Of a stretch of 64,000 nucleotides of DNA, positions 34,210-42,451 are shown in pieces (the first letter of the stretch is position 1; every line of letters begins with the position of its first letter). Below the pieces are notes generated by a model. That model was not told where the DNA came from, did no database searches, and saw only the letters and a program-made list of their open reading frames with translations. This stretch comes from a bacterium (GTDB lineage Bacteria; Bacillota; Clostridia; Lachnospirales; Lachnospiraceae): contig JAMPGX010000001.1 of the NCBI GenBank assembly GCA_023663725.1, forward strand, positions 248,001 to 312,000. The letters run 5' to 3'. Both the position numbers and the translations under genes were made by a program.

Positions 34210-36021
34210 TCACTGATATCTCCTGGACTGTATTTCAAACATTTTCGCGTAGATGCCACTGCGCTTCATTAACTCGCCATGCGAGCCGTCCTCCGCCACC
34301 CTGCCATTCTGGAGCAGTATGATCCTGTCTGCCATCTTCGTCGTGGACAGCCTGTGGGAAATGATGACCACCGTCCTCTCCGGCAGCATATGGAACACAT
34401 GTTCATTGAATTCGCTCTCCGCTTTCGGGTCCAGCGCGCTCGACGGCTCGTCCAGAACCACCATTCTCTTATCGCCTGACAGCACTCTTGCCAGCGCCAG
34501 CTTCTGCTTTTGTCCCCCTGAGAATACCGCGCCGCCGTCACGGAATTCTCTGGAATAATCGCTGTCCCCCCGATCGGGCAGACACTCCAGCACATCTCTC
34601 AGCCCGACCGCATAGAGCGCCTGGTCCAGCTCAGCGCCTTCCGTCTGGGGTTCAACAAGATCCATTTTTACGTTCTCATACAGCGTCAGCGCAAACAGTT
34701 GGAAGTTCTGAACCAATATCCCGCAGATGCTCTTTCGGTAAAACTCCACATCATAGTCGCGGATATCCGTTCCGTTTACCAGGATTTTCCCTCTGTCTGG
34801 ATCATACAGTCTCAGCAGAAGCTTGACAAGCGTACTCTTACCGGCGCCGTTGCTGCCGACAATTGCCACCTTTTCATTCGCATTAATCTTGAGTTGTAAT
34901 CCGTCTAAGATTCTGTGTTTTCCGTCATAGGAGAAAGACACATCGACAAACTCAATTGTGATCGGCGTATTGACATGGATTTTCAGGCCCTTGTCCGATA
35001 CGATGCGGTTTTCTCTTTCCATGAAATGAAGAAACTTTTCAATGTATATACTGTTACGGTGCAATTCCCTGATCGAATTGACAAAGTTATTCATATTTCC
35101 CTTTACCGTGCCGTAGGCATTCCACAGAGCAGTCATCACGTCAAAAGAATACGCACATTTTACCAACACCGTATAGGCGAGATAAAACAGTGTCACAAAA
35201 TCTCCAAGAATTTTCTTCATCAGATTATCGCCGGAGCAGACAAGAGCTTTCCTGGCTCCATAGGCGGCATGAATATCGCTGAGCTTTTGGGAGGAAGAGG
35301 TCAGTTTATCCAGCAAAACCCTGCCGATATTGGTCGTCTGTATATCTTTCGCATTCTGCTTCAGGAAAAATATGCGGTTTGCATAGTCGATCTCTTTCAT
35401 ACAGGGCAAGGTTTTGTCATAAATCTCACCGTTTATTCGGTTCAGTCTGATCTGATGCAAAAAGGAGAGAACGTTAACACCAACCGCCAGGACAAACACG
35501 ACAAAATCCAAAGTACTGATCAGATAAAACAGCGAGAGCAATACCAGGAAATTTTCAGTCAAGCTGACAAAATTCCGGTAAGTGTTCCAGGCCCTGTCAT
35601 TGGATTCGCTGTTAGCAGCAATCAGATCGCTATAAAACTTCCGATCGTCATAGCAGCCAAGATCAATCGAAGCGGACTTCTCAAACATCATTTTGGTAAA
35701 AACATGATTGACCCTGCTCTCCGCGTTTTTTGCCAAACTGTTGTTAAAGACTCCCTCGATGACGGTATTCAGCAGAAGCACCAGCCCATAATATACGCAG
35801 GTTACCGCAATCAACCGCGTCAGAACTTCCGGCGCTCCCTGCGGATGAGCGATCGCATATTCTACCGACTTGACAAGGTACCGGATGAACAGAACGTTTC
35901 CCACGGTGTTGAACAGGATGCTTCTGCCCACGGTCAGCAATGCATAGCCGATCGCATACAGCGGAACTGCTCTGAAAAATATGTTCAGCATATACAGATT
36001 GTTGCGGATTACTTTTTTCAT
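34210..36021 (-). CDS. ABC exporter half-transporter (second of pair)
   Basis: 603 residues. Exporter membrane domain (about 15-330), with a long cytoplasmic-loop signature NAESRVNHVFTKMMFEKSAS. The ATPase domain has IVGSNGAGKST (about 388), signature FSGGQKQKLALARV and Walker B MVVLDEPSSALDP, with the switch His in SHRLST. It follows its paralogue by 20 bases and likely forms a heterodimer with it. The substrate is unknown; the type is common next to peptide natural-product or resistance genes, none of which is visible. Confidence 0.87.
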   Translation of the reverse strand: MKKVIRNNLYMLNIFFRAVPLYAIGYALLTVGRSILFNTVGNVLFIRYLVKSVEYAIAHPQGAPEVLTRLIAVTCVYYGLVLLLNTVIEGVFNNSLAKNAESRVNHVFTKMMFEKSASIDLGCYDDRKFYSDLIAANSESNDRAWNTYRNFVSLTENFLVLLSLFYLISTLDFVVFVLAVGVNVLSFLHQIRLNRINGEIYDKTLPCMKEIDYANRIFFLKQNAKDIQTTNIGRVLLDKLTSSSQKLSDIHAAYGARKALVCSGDNLMKKILGDFVTLFYLAYTVLVKCAYSFDVMTALWNAYGTVKGNMNNFVNSIRELHRNSIYIEKFLHFMERENRIVSDKGLKIHVNTPITIEFVDVSFSYDGKHRILDGLQLKINANEKVAIVGSNGAGKSTLVKLLLRLYDPDRGKILVNGTDIRDYDVEFYRKSICGILVQNFQLFALTLYENVKMDLVEPQTEGAELDQALYAVGLRDVLECLPDRGDSDYSREFRDGGAVFSGGQKQKLALARVLSGDKRMVVLDEPSSALDPKAESEFNEHVFHMLPERTVVIISHRLSTTKMADRIILLQNGRVAEDGSHGELMKRSGIYAKMFEIQSRRYQ

Positions 36022-36041
36022 AAGACTCCCTTCTGCCCGTT

Positions 36042-37853
36042 TCAGCGGGCGCTCCGATCAGCATATGCCGCGCCGTCTCGATAGTATTTTGCCTGTAATT
36101 GGAACATATCCGCATATTTTCCGCCCAAAAGGATCAGCTCGTCATGCGTCCCCTGCTCGACAATCTGCCCCTTCTCCATGAAATAGATCCGGTCGGCTAT
36201 TTTGGACGCCGAAAATCTGTGGGAAATATATATCACTGTCTTGTCTGCCAGATACCTGTTGACCGTCTTAAAAAATTCTTCTTCCGCAATGGGGTCCAGC
36301 GCGCTGGTGGGCTCGTCCAGAATGTATATCTGCTTCTGCGGATCGATCAGAATCCTGGCCAGGGCCAGACACTGGCACTGGCCGATAGACAGCGTCTCGC
36401 CCGAATCGGATAATTCATGGGTGAGCTGTGTGTTGAACCCGTCTTCATAATTGTCTATTTTTTCTTTGAGGCGAAGCAAATTCAGGACTCTTTGCATCTC
36501 CTCCTCCGGATAAACCCTCGTATCCATCGCGATATTTTGACCGACGGTCGCTGCATACACATTTATGTCCTGAAAAACAATCCCGTATTTGCTGCGATAG
36601 CTCTTTACGCTGTAATCACAGATATCCTTACCGTTATAGGTGATGCTACCCTGATCCGGATCGTACAAGCGCAGGATCAGATTGATCAGTGTCGATTTAC
36701 CGGCCCCATTGTATCCAACCAGCGCAATCTTTTGTTGCGGCCGAATCTCCATACAGATATCCTTCAGGGTGTACGCTTCCTCCTTCTTGTATTTGAAATA
36801 CAGATGATCTATCTTGATCCCACTGAAAGGCGTATCCACCGTCTCCTCTCTGTGCGATATGATCTTCGGTTCATACCGGTAGAATTCATCGAATTTGTTC
36901 AGATAGATCGTATCATTCAAAATATCGGTAAAACAACTGATCACCGAGGATGCCCTCCAGGTAAACTGCGCGATCGCCCCCATCAAAGGCAAAAACATTG
37001 CCACTGTCACCGACTTGTCTATGAGGATTCTGTGGATCGAGATGAGCGTCGTCACACAGGATACGATTCCAAATCCGAAAAAGACCTGAACGCTGTCCAG
37101 CACCGTTATTTTTCGGTAATACTGCTTAAGAAGCGCCCTCAATCCCCCATATGCACCGTCGAGCATTTGATGCAGAACCTTTTTCACATTCGTGGTTCTC
37201 AGCTCCTGGGCATATTCCGCCTGAATGGAAATTCTTTTCACATAATCATATCTTCGCTGATACGGTAAACTTTCATTGGTATAACGGTATCTGTACCGAT
37301 TGATAACCGGTTCAAAGAACAATCCCGTCAACACCGAGAGCAGAGATATCATGACAATGGCAAAATCAATCTGCGAAAAGTATCCGATCAGCACAATCAC
37401 ACAGCAGGAATGGGAGATAAATTGGGCTATGTTGTTGAGGATACTGTTCACTCGGTTGAATAAATCGTTTAGCGCAAACGTTACGTTATCGTAATACTCA
37501 GGGTTGTCAAAGCATTCCACGTCAACCGTCATGATTTTGCCATATATCATATTTCTCAGGAAAAGTGAGAGCTTGACGTCGCTCTGGGGAAGATACGCCT
37601 GGTTGTAACAGGCATTCAACAGTTCAAACACAATGTTGACCAATATGAAAACGATTAACACCCTGCCGACCGTGGCGATGCTTTTCCCTTTTTCAACCGC
37701 GTCCATAAAATAGGCGAAAAAGAACACATTGTAGCATATGGAAAACAGATCGCTTATCGCGGTAAAAAATATTTGCAGCCAAAGCCGCGACGGGGAAGCC
37801 TTGCATACGGTCTTTCCCATAAATCTGTAAGGATCGAAAACATGATTTTTCAT
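36042..37853 (-). CDS. ABC exporter half-transporter (first of pair)
   Basis: 603 residues from the ATG at 37853, with AAGGAGTGTCT before it; the frame is open to 37985 but without a ribosome site. Exporter membrane domain (about 20-340) followed by an ATPase with VGYNGAGKST, signature LSIGQCQCLALARI (SGGQ replaced by SIGQ) and Walker B IYILDEPTSALDP, then SHRFSA as the switch region. The signature Gly to Ile change suggests one degenerate ATP site in the heterodimer. The 206 bases upstream hold a weak promoter candidate near 37930-37955 (TTGTAC...TATGCT). Confidence 0.87.
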   Translation of the reverse strand: MKNHVFDPYRFMGKTVCKASPSRLWLQIFFTAISDLFSICYNVFFFAYFMDAVEKGKSIATVGRVLIVFILVNIVFELLNACYNQAYLPQSDVKLSLFLRNMIYGKIMTVDVECFDNPEYYDNVTFALNDLFNRVNSILNNIAQFISHSCCVIVLIGYFSQIDFAIVMISLLSVLTGLFFEPVINRYRYRYTNESLPYQRRYDYVKRISIQAEYAQELRTTNVKKVLHQMLDGAYGGLRALLKQYYRKITVLDSVQVFFGFGIVSCVTTLISIHRILIDKSVTVAMFLPLMGAIAQFTWRASSVISCFTDILNDTIYLNKFDEFYRYEPKIISHREETVDTPFSGIKIDHLYFKYKKEEAYTLKDICMEIRPQQKIALVGYNGAGKSTLINLILRLYDPDQGSITYNGKDICDYSVKSYRSKYGIVFQDINVYAATVGQNIAMDTRVYPEEEMQRVLNLLRLKEKIDNYEDGFNTQLTHELSDSGETLSIGQCQCLALARILIDPQKQIYILDEPTSALDPIAEEEFFKTVNRYLADKTVIYISHRFSASKIADRIYFMEKGQIVEQGTHDELILLGGKYADMFQLQAKYYRDGAAYADRSAR

Positions 37854-38010
37854 AGACACTCCTTCGTCCGTGTATTCCTGCTCTGCCCGTGCAGTCGCCT
37901 GCGGGAACTGCTGTTTTACCAAGCATAGCATATGAGAAGAAGGTGGTGTACAAATGGAAGGTTGAAAGATTCCCCATGTGTCCAATCTGTCTATAGGCTT
38001 GTGTTGAAGT

Positions 38011-38046
38011 AAAAAAAAGCACCTGGAACATGATTATCCAGATGCT
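38011..38046 (-). terminator. Terminator of the toxin-antitoxin operon
   Basis: On the minus strand AAGCATCTGGA pairs with TCCAGGTGCTT around a short loop and runs directly into T8. This is a textbook intrinsic terminator 14 bases after the toxin stop codon. Confidence 0.85.
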
Positions 38047-38059
38047 TCGCTGCTCTCCA

Positions 38060-38278
38060 TCATATTTTACTGTTGAAGTATTCCTGCGTTACTTGTAACT
38101 GTTTCTTTAATATTTCCCTCCACATATGAGGACGAATCTCTCCTGATCCTTTTGAGACTTTTGTCAATTTCATATTGCCATCGTCATCCATTTTCCGATA
38201 AAAATAATGATCTGTATCCTTATATAGTTCCCATCCATCCCTGTCACAAAATCTCTTTAGTTCTTTCCATCTTGGCAT
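38060..38278 (-). CDS. HicA-family toxin-like protein
   Basis: 72 residues, the size of HicA/YcfA mRNA interferases. The N-terminal MPRWKELKRFCDRDGWEL and the central GSGEI near residues 45-49, followed by WREILKKQLQVTQEYFN, follow the HicA pattern, in which a GxxxRGSHxxF-like strand carries the active His. Here the corresponding strand reads KDTDHYFYRKM, giving His23 as the probable catalytic residue. It overlaps the end of the antitoxin gene by 22 bases in another frame. Confidence 0.7.
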   Translation of the reverse strand: MPRWKELKRFCDRDGWELYKDTDHYFYRKMDDDGNMKLTKVSKGSGEIRPHMWREILKKQLQVTQEYFNSKI

Positions 38279-38682
38279 TGTAACATATCTCCTATCTTTT
38301 CCGGATGATCTATAATCAATGCTTTGAAAATATAAGGGATATGCTTCTTCCTATTAGAACTACGAGAATACAATTCGTATTCATTATAAAAATCTAAAGA
38401 ATATTCCAATATAGCTCTCCCCATCTTTAGACGTGCTTCACGTTCATCTTTACCATTTTCTACAAGATCAATTTCATTAAGAGATAAAGTGACAGAATTA
38501 TCATCTTCGATATATTTCACTGCAGTAAAATTATATGCTTTTAAAAATTCAGATATTGTCTCTAAGTTAGAAAACCACATCTTATCTCTTGTACGTTTTA
38601 TAAACTTAGGCTTTTCATGAATAACACTGTCACAGACCGCGCTCCATTCTTTTCTTACAGTTGTAGCCTGTTCCATCAACAT
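38257..38682 (-). CDS. Antitoxin partner of the HicA-like toxin
   Basis: About 141 residues from the ATG at 38682. An in-frame ATG at 38709 is part of the TATAATG of the promoter and cannot be used by the main transcript, whereas AAAGGAG sits 9 bases before the chosen ATG (38688 is also possible). The protein has a central VTLSLNEIDLVENGKDEREA segment and a C-terminal KKHIPYIFKALIIDHPEKIG, a pattern typical of antitoxins paired with this kind of small toxin. I do not see a clear ribbon-helix-helix domain. Confidence 0.65.
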   Translation of the reverse strand: MLMEQATTVRKEWSAVCDSVIHEKPKFIKRTRDKMWFSNLETISEFLKAYNFTAVKYIEDDNSVTLSLNEIDLVENGKDEREARLKMGRAILEYSLDFYNEYELYSRSSNRKKHIPYIFKALIIDHPEKIGDMLQCQDGKN

Positions 38683-38707
38683 ATTCATCATCTCCTTTGA
38701 TACCTCC

Positions 38708-38736
38708 ATTATACGCTAAAGTGTACACAATGTCAA
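38708..38736 (-). promoter_or_regulatory. Perfect consensus promoter of the toxin-antitoxin operon
   Basis: TTGACA (38736-38731), exactly 17 bases, then TATAAT (38713-38708) on the minus strand. The predicted transcript start is near 38701, leaving a leader of under 20 bases with the AAAGGAG ribosome site. Confidence 0.9.
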
Positions 38737-38756
38737 CCGTGTACACTTTAGCATAT
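38711..38756. promoter_or_regulatory. Long palindromic operator covering the toxin-antitoxin promoter
   Basis: GCTAAAGTGTACAC (38715-38728) and GTGTACACTTTAGC (38739-38752) are perfect 14-bp arms; pairing continues to 38711/38756 with a single mismatch. The 10-base centre contains most of the -35 box and one arm fills the spacer, so bound protein would shut the promoter. Each arm also contains the self-complementary GTGTACAC. Confidence 0.85.
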
Positions 38757-38794
38757 GATGTTCATCCACATTTTATGTTACCAATACTGCGAAT

Positions 38795-39550
38795 TCAATA
38801 TATTACTTTAGAAAATGGCGCCATCATGCGCAGTTGCAGCGCTCTCTCCCGCAGCCCATGCAGCGCCTCCAGATACCGGTCCGAGCGGTAGCGCAGTTCT
38901 TCGTCCTCTCCGGGTTCCAGCAGCAGTATCCTCGCTTCCCCCGTCCGGCCGCTTGTGTATTCCTGCATAAAGCTCCTGATGGCCATCATACTGTAGCCAG
39001 TGTCCAAAAGCAGGCGAATCACATACATACGGTTTATCAGCGCTTGTCCATATAACCGCTTTTGATAGGGCTCAAACACTCCCAACAGGCCATTGCGCTC
39101 CCAATTGCGGATCGCCTCCGGCGTCGTGCCTGTCAGAGCAGCAGCTTCCTTTTTGCTGTAACAGCGCTCCTTTGTCGTCTCCCGCTCCATCTGCTCCATG
39201 CAGATCGCTATGGCCTTTTCGGTTCTGTCTATGTCCTCCTCCACCGCACGCTGGTAGTCTGCCGCGGTCTCCGCGTAGGCCGCCATATCCCAGCGCGTCG
39301 CCGCGTCAAGAACCTTCAGGCTCTCCCTGCGCAGTCTGCGGTTCACGAATCCGCCGAATACCAGCCTGCAGACACGCACCTGAAAGATATGCCGCTCGTC
39401 GTAGATCCGGTAGTTGTTGGCACTCCTGCCCACCGGCCCCACAAATCCGCACTTCTCATAAAACCGGATGGTTCCGGCCTTCACACCCGTGATCTGGGAC
39501 AGCTCGCCGATCCGGTAAGACGGGCCTGTTTTTTTCTCTAACTGCGGCAT
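38795..39550 (-). CDS. MerR-family regulator with two helix-turn-helix domains
   Basis: 251 residues from the ATG at 39550 (GGGGAGCAGCC before it); the frame opens upstream to 39619 without a ribosome site. First MerR domain at about 10-80: YRIGELSQITGVKAGTIRFY and NNYRIYDERHIFQ. Second at about 135-200: YSKKEAAALTGTTPEAIRNW and RNGLLGVFEPYQKRLYG. A helical linker (AAYAETAADYQRAVEEDIDR) lies between them. The gene is followed by an ABC multidrug-type exporter 137 bases away and convergent to nothing; it is the likely regulator of that exporter. Confidence 0.82.
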   Translation of the reverse strand: MPQLEKKTGPSYRIGELSQITGVKAGTIRFYEKCGFVGPVGRSANNYRIYDERHIFQVRVCRLVFGGFVNRRLRRESLKVLDAATRWDMAAYAETAADYQRAVEEDIDRTEKAIAICMEQMERETTKERCYSKKEAAALTGTTPEAIRNWERNGLLGVFEPYQKRLYGQALINRMYVIRLLLDTGYSMMAIRSFMQEYTSGRTGEARILLLEPGEDEELRYRSDRYLEALHGLRERALQLRMMAPFSKVIY

Positions 39551-39686
39551 GGCTGCTCCCCATACTTTTCTTCCAAATTTTTCAACCCCGCTATAAAATC
39601 CAGCATATCCCACCCACATTTCTCTCGAAATTTTTGAAGGGATATCGCATTAATAACCAGAGTGGCTCCCCACAAGAGGCCTATAT

Positions 39687-41480
39687 TCAAGCCTCCTTCT
39701 CAAACTGGGAATAGTATATCTCCTGGTAGACCTCACAGCCCTCCAGCAGTTGCTCATGGGTGCCTATACCGGCGATCATGCCGTCGTCCAGCACAATGAT
39801 CTGGTCCGCGTGGCGGATCGTGGACGCCCGCTGGGAGACAATAAAGGTGGTGGTGTCCCTCTCCACCTCCTTCAGCGCCAGCCTCAGCTTCGCGTCCGTG
39901 GCGTAGTCCAGCGCAGAGGCGCTGTCGTCCAGTATCAGGATCTCCGGTTTCCGGACCAGCGCGCGGGCAATGGTCAGGCGCTGCCGCTGGCCGCCGGAGA
40001 GGTTCTTGCCATTCTGGGCGATCTTCGCGTCCAGCTTCCCCTCCTTGCCCTCCACCACCTCTCTGGCCTGAGCCGTGTCAATGGCCTGCCACATCTCCTC
40101 ATCTGTGGCGTCTGGGTTTCCCCACTGCAGGTTGCTGCGGATGGTTCCCTTGAACAGCACTGCCTTCTGCGGCACCACACCGATGCGGCTGCGGAGCTGC
40201 TCCGGCGGCATGGTTTTGATATCCTGCCCCTCCAAGCGGATCGTCCCTTCCGTCACCGGATAAAAACCTGGGATCAGATTGACCAGAGAGGACTTGCCGG
40301 AGCCCGTGCCGCCGATGATACCGATGGTCTGGCCCTTTTCCACTGTGAAATGCATGTCCTGCAGGGTCTTGTCTCCCGCCCCCTGATAGGTCAGGGACAC
40401 ATGGTCGAACTCCAGATACGGAACTGACTGCGCTGTTCCTCCGAATGTGCCGGTTCCAGCCCCAGACGCGCCGATTCTTTCCGCCGCCGTCTCCCCTGCA
40501 GGTGCCCCTGACGCGCCAAGCCCTTCCACCGCCTCTCCGGTGGGAATCTCCAGCACGCCCGCCACACGGTCAGCGCAGGCCAGCGCCTTGGTGATCGTGA
40601 CGATCAGATTGGCCAGCTTCACCAGCTCTACCAATATCTGGGACATATAGTTGATGATCGCCACCACTTCGCCCTGGGTCAGATTGCCGATATTGACCTG
40701 AATCGCACCGGTGTAGATCAGGGCGATGATCGCGCCGTTGACGATCACATAAGTCACGGGATTCATGACGGCGCTGATCCTTGCCACCGCCGTCTGCATA
40801 TGGGACAGAGCGCTGTTCTGCTCTCGGAAACGGCTCTCCTCTATCTCCTCCTGATGGAAAGCGCGGATCACGCGCACACCGGTGAGATTTTCGCGAGTGA
40901 TGCCCAGCACCCGATCCAGCGCGCTCTGCACCTTTTTATACATGGGCATCGTGACCATCATCACTCCAAATACCACCAGCGCCAGCAGAGGGATCGCCAC
41001 CACAAAGATCAGCGCGCACTTCACGTCGATCGTGAAAGCCATGATCATCGCGCCAAACACGATGATCGGCGAGCGCAGGAACAGCCGCAGCACCATATTC
41101 ACCCCTGACTGCACCTGGTTGATATCGCTGGTCATACGGGTGATCAGCGTGGAAGTCCCCGCCTTGTCTATATTGGTAAAATTCAATCCCTGAATATGCT
41201 CAAACACCGCCTGGCGCAACTTGGTGGAAAATCCTACCGCCGCCTTCGCCGCAAAGAACTGAGCCGTCACCGAGCTGGCCAGCCCCACCGCCGCCAGCGT
41301 CAGCAGGCACAGCCCCATCCTGGCAATATAGCCCGTATCCGCATTGCTGATGCCCCTGTCGATAATGCTGGCCATGACCAGCGGCACGAACAGCTCAAAA
41401 AATGCCTCCAGGAGCTTAAAGAGCGGAGCCAGCACAGATTCCTTTTTGTAATCCTTTAAAAATACAAACAGTTTTTTCAT
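39687..41480 (-). CDS. Multidrug-type ABC exporter (half-transporter)
   Basis: 597 residues. Exporter membrane domain (about 15-310) with the coupling-helix region NLTGVRVIRAFHQEE. The ATPase domain has IIGGTGSGKSSLVNLIPGFY, signature NLSGGQRQRLTIARAL and Walker B ILILDDSASALDYATD, then VSQRAST. Walker B ends in Asp-Asp-Ser (no catalytic Glu) and the switch is Gln not His, both marks of the degenerate member of a BmrCD/YheIH-type heterodimer. An Ala/Gly-rich linker of about 40 residues sits between the two domains. No partner gene adjoins it in the window: the next gene upstream is a phosphopantetheinyl transferase. Confidence 0.85.
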   Translation of the reverse strand: MKKLFVFLKDYKKESVLAPLFKLLEAFFELFVPLVMASIIDRGISNADTGYIARMGLCLLTLAAVGLASSVTAQFFAAKAAVGFSTKLRQAVFEHIQGLNFTNIDKAGTSTLITRMTSDINQVQSGVNMVLRLFLRSPIIVFGAMIMAFTIDVKCALIFVVAIPLLALVVFGVMMVTMPMYKKVQSALDRVLGITRENLTGVRVIRAFHQEEIEESRFREQNSALSHMQTAVARISAVMNPVTYVIVNGAIIALIYTGAIQVNIGNLTQGEVVAIINYMSQILVELVKLANLIVTITKALACADRVAGVLEIPTGEAVEGLGASGAPAGETAAERIGASGAGTGTFGGTAQSVPYLEFDHVSLTYQGAGDKTLQDMHFTVEKGQTIGIIGGTGSGKSSLVNLIPGFYPVTEGTIRLEGQDIKTMPPEQLRSRIGVVPQKAVLFKGTIRSNLQWGNPDATDEEMWQAIDTAQAREVVEGKEGKLDAKIAQNGKNLSGGQRQRLTIARALVRKPEILILDDSASALDYATDAKLRLALKEVERDTTTFIVSQRASTIRHADQIIVLDDGMIAGIGTHEQLLEGCEVYQEIYYSQFEKEA

Positions 41481-41511
41481 TTCTACCTCATTCTATTTCC
41501 CCTGCGACGCA

Positions 41512-42321
41512 TCACGCTTCACAGCACACGCAGACGCGGTAGCCGGGTATCTCCTCATATTCATACAGACGTGCGTCCACATCCTCTAACATATTACGCT
41601 TTAACACATCCTCTGTCAAGCCTGTTCCCTTGAGCTTTCCGTATGCCTCCTTGCGGCACCAGAGCATATAAAAAAAAGCCGCCTTGTCCCCGCATAAACA
41701 CTCCTTCGGACCCGCCGCTGCCCCTATTCGCTCATAGGCGGCCGCCTCCCTCTCCGCAAAAAAACGCCTTACCAGCGTATTGCGATAAGGAGACATCTGC
41801 TGGATATCAATCCCCACCGGAGCATCCCCCATCGCCAGCGCCACATAGTCCCCAGAGTGAGACAGATTATAATGCCAGGGCACATCCGCAATGTAGGGTT
41901 TCCCATGGGGGCCATAGGCCGCCTGCAACGGCAGCGAAGCCGAAATATCCTCCAGCAGTTGGGGATAGGACAAACGCTCCCAGGTGATAGCCCTGTCCGC
42001 CTCCCTCTCCCCGTCTTCTCCGCCCTGCCGCTCCCCTGCGACTCTCCTCCTGTGCGCCCCATATTGCAGGAGCAGTTGGCCTCCCATAGACAGCGCCCTC
42101 ACGCCGCTCTGGGCGTAGCGGCATATTTTCTCCTGCTGCCAGGGAACCAGTACATTCCACCCCGACAAAGTCTTCATATTGGACCTTCCTCCGGCCAATA
42201 CGGTCTGCCGGACTCTATCGCCGCCAGCCTCCTCCACCGTTTCGGGGACCTTCCCTGCCGTCATGATTTCCTCCATGCGGCGGCGCAGTTCGCTAACCGC
42301 CAGCAAATATACCTGAATCAT
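41512..42321 (-). CDS. 4'-phosphopantetheinyl transferase, Sfp type
   Basis: 269 residues. The two Mg/CoA motifs are present: VGIDIQQMSPYRNT (about 173) and FYMLWCRKEAYGKLKG (about 222), plus the KPYIADVPWHYNLSHSGDYV block (His and Ser of the NLSHS motif). It activates carrier proteins of fatty acid, polyketide or nonribosomal peptide synthases. No such synthase lies in the window. The N-terminal 110 residues are Arg/Gly-rich and poorly conserved. GAGGAAGGT precedes the ATG. Confidence 0.85.
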   Translation of the reverse strand: MIQVYLLAVSELRRRMEEIMTAGKVPETVEEAGGDRVRQTVLAGGRSNMKTLSGWNVLVPWQQEKICRYAQSGVRALSMGGQLLLQYGAHRRRVAGERQGGEDGEREADRAITWERLSYPQLLEDISASLPLQAAYGPHGKPYIADVPWHYNLSHSGDYVALAMGDAPVGIDIQQMSPYRNTLVRRFFAEREAAAYERIGAAAGPKECLCGDKAAFFYMLWCRKEAYGKLKGTGLTEDVLKRNMLEDVDARLYEYEEIPGYRVCVCCEA

Positions 42322-42451
42322 ACCTTCCTCTTATTTCCACTGCGCTTTCGCCTCATCTCTGCTGTTCACGCTCTGCAAAGCCCTACTGACGGTTTCCCGC
42401 CGCGTACTCGCCCATGCAGACGTCCAGCACCGACCGCGCGATATAAATCTC

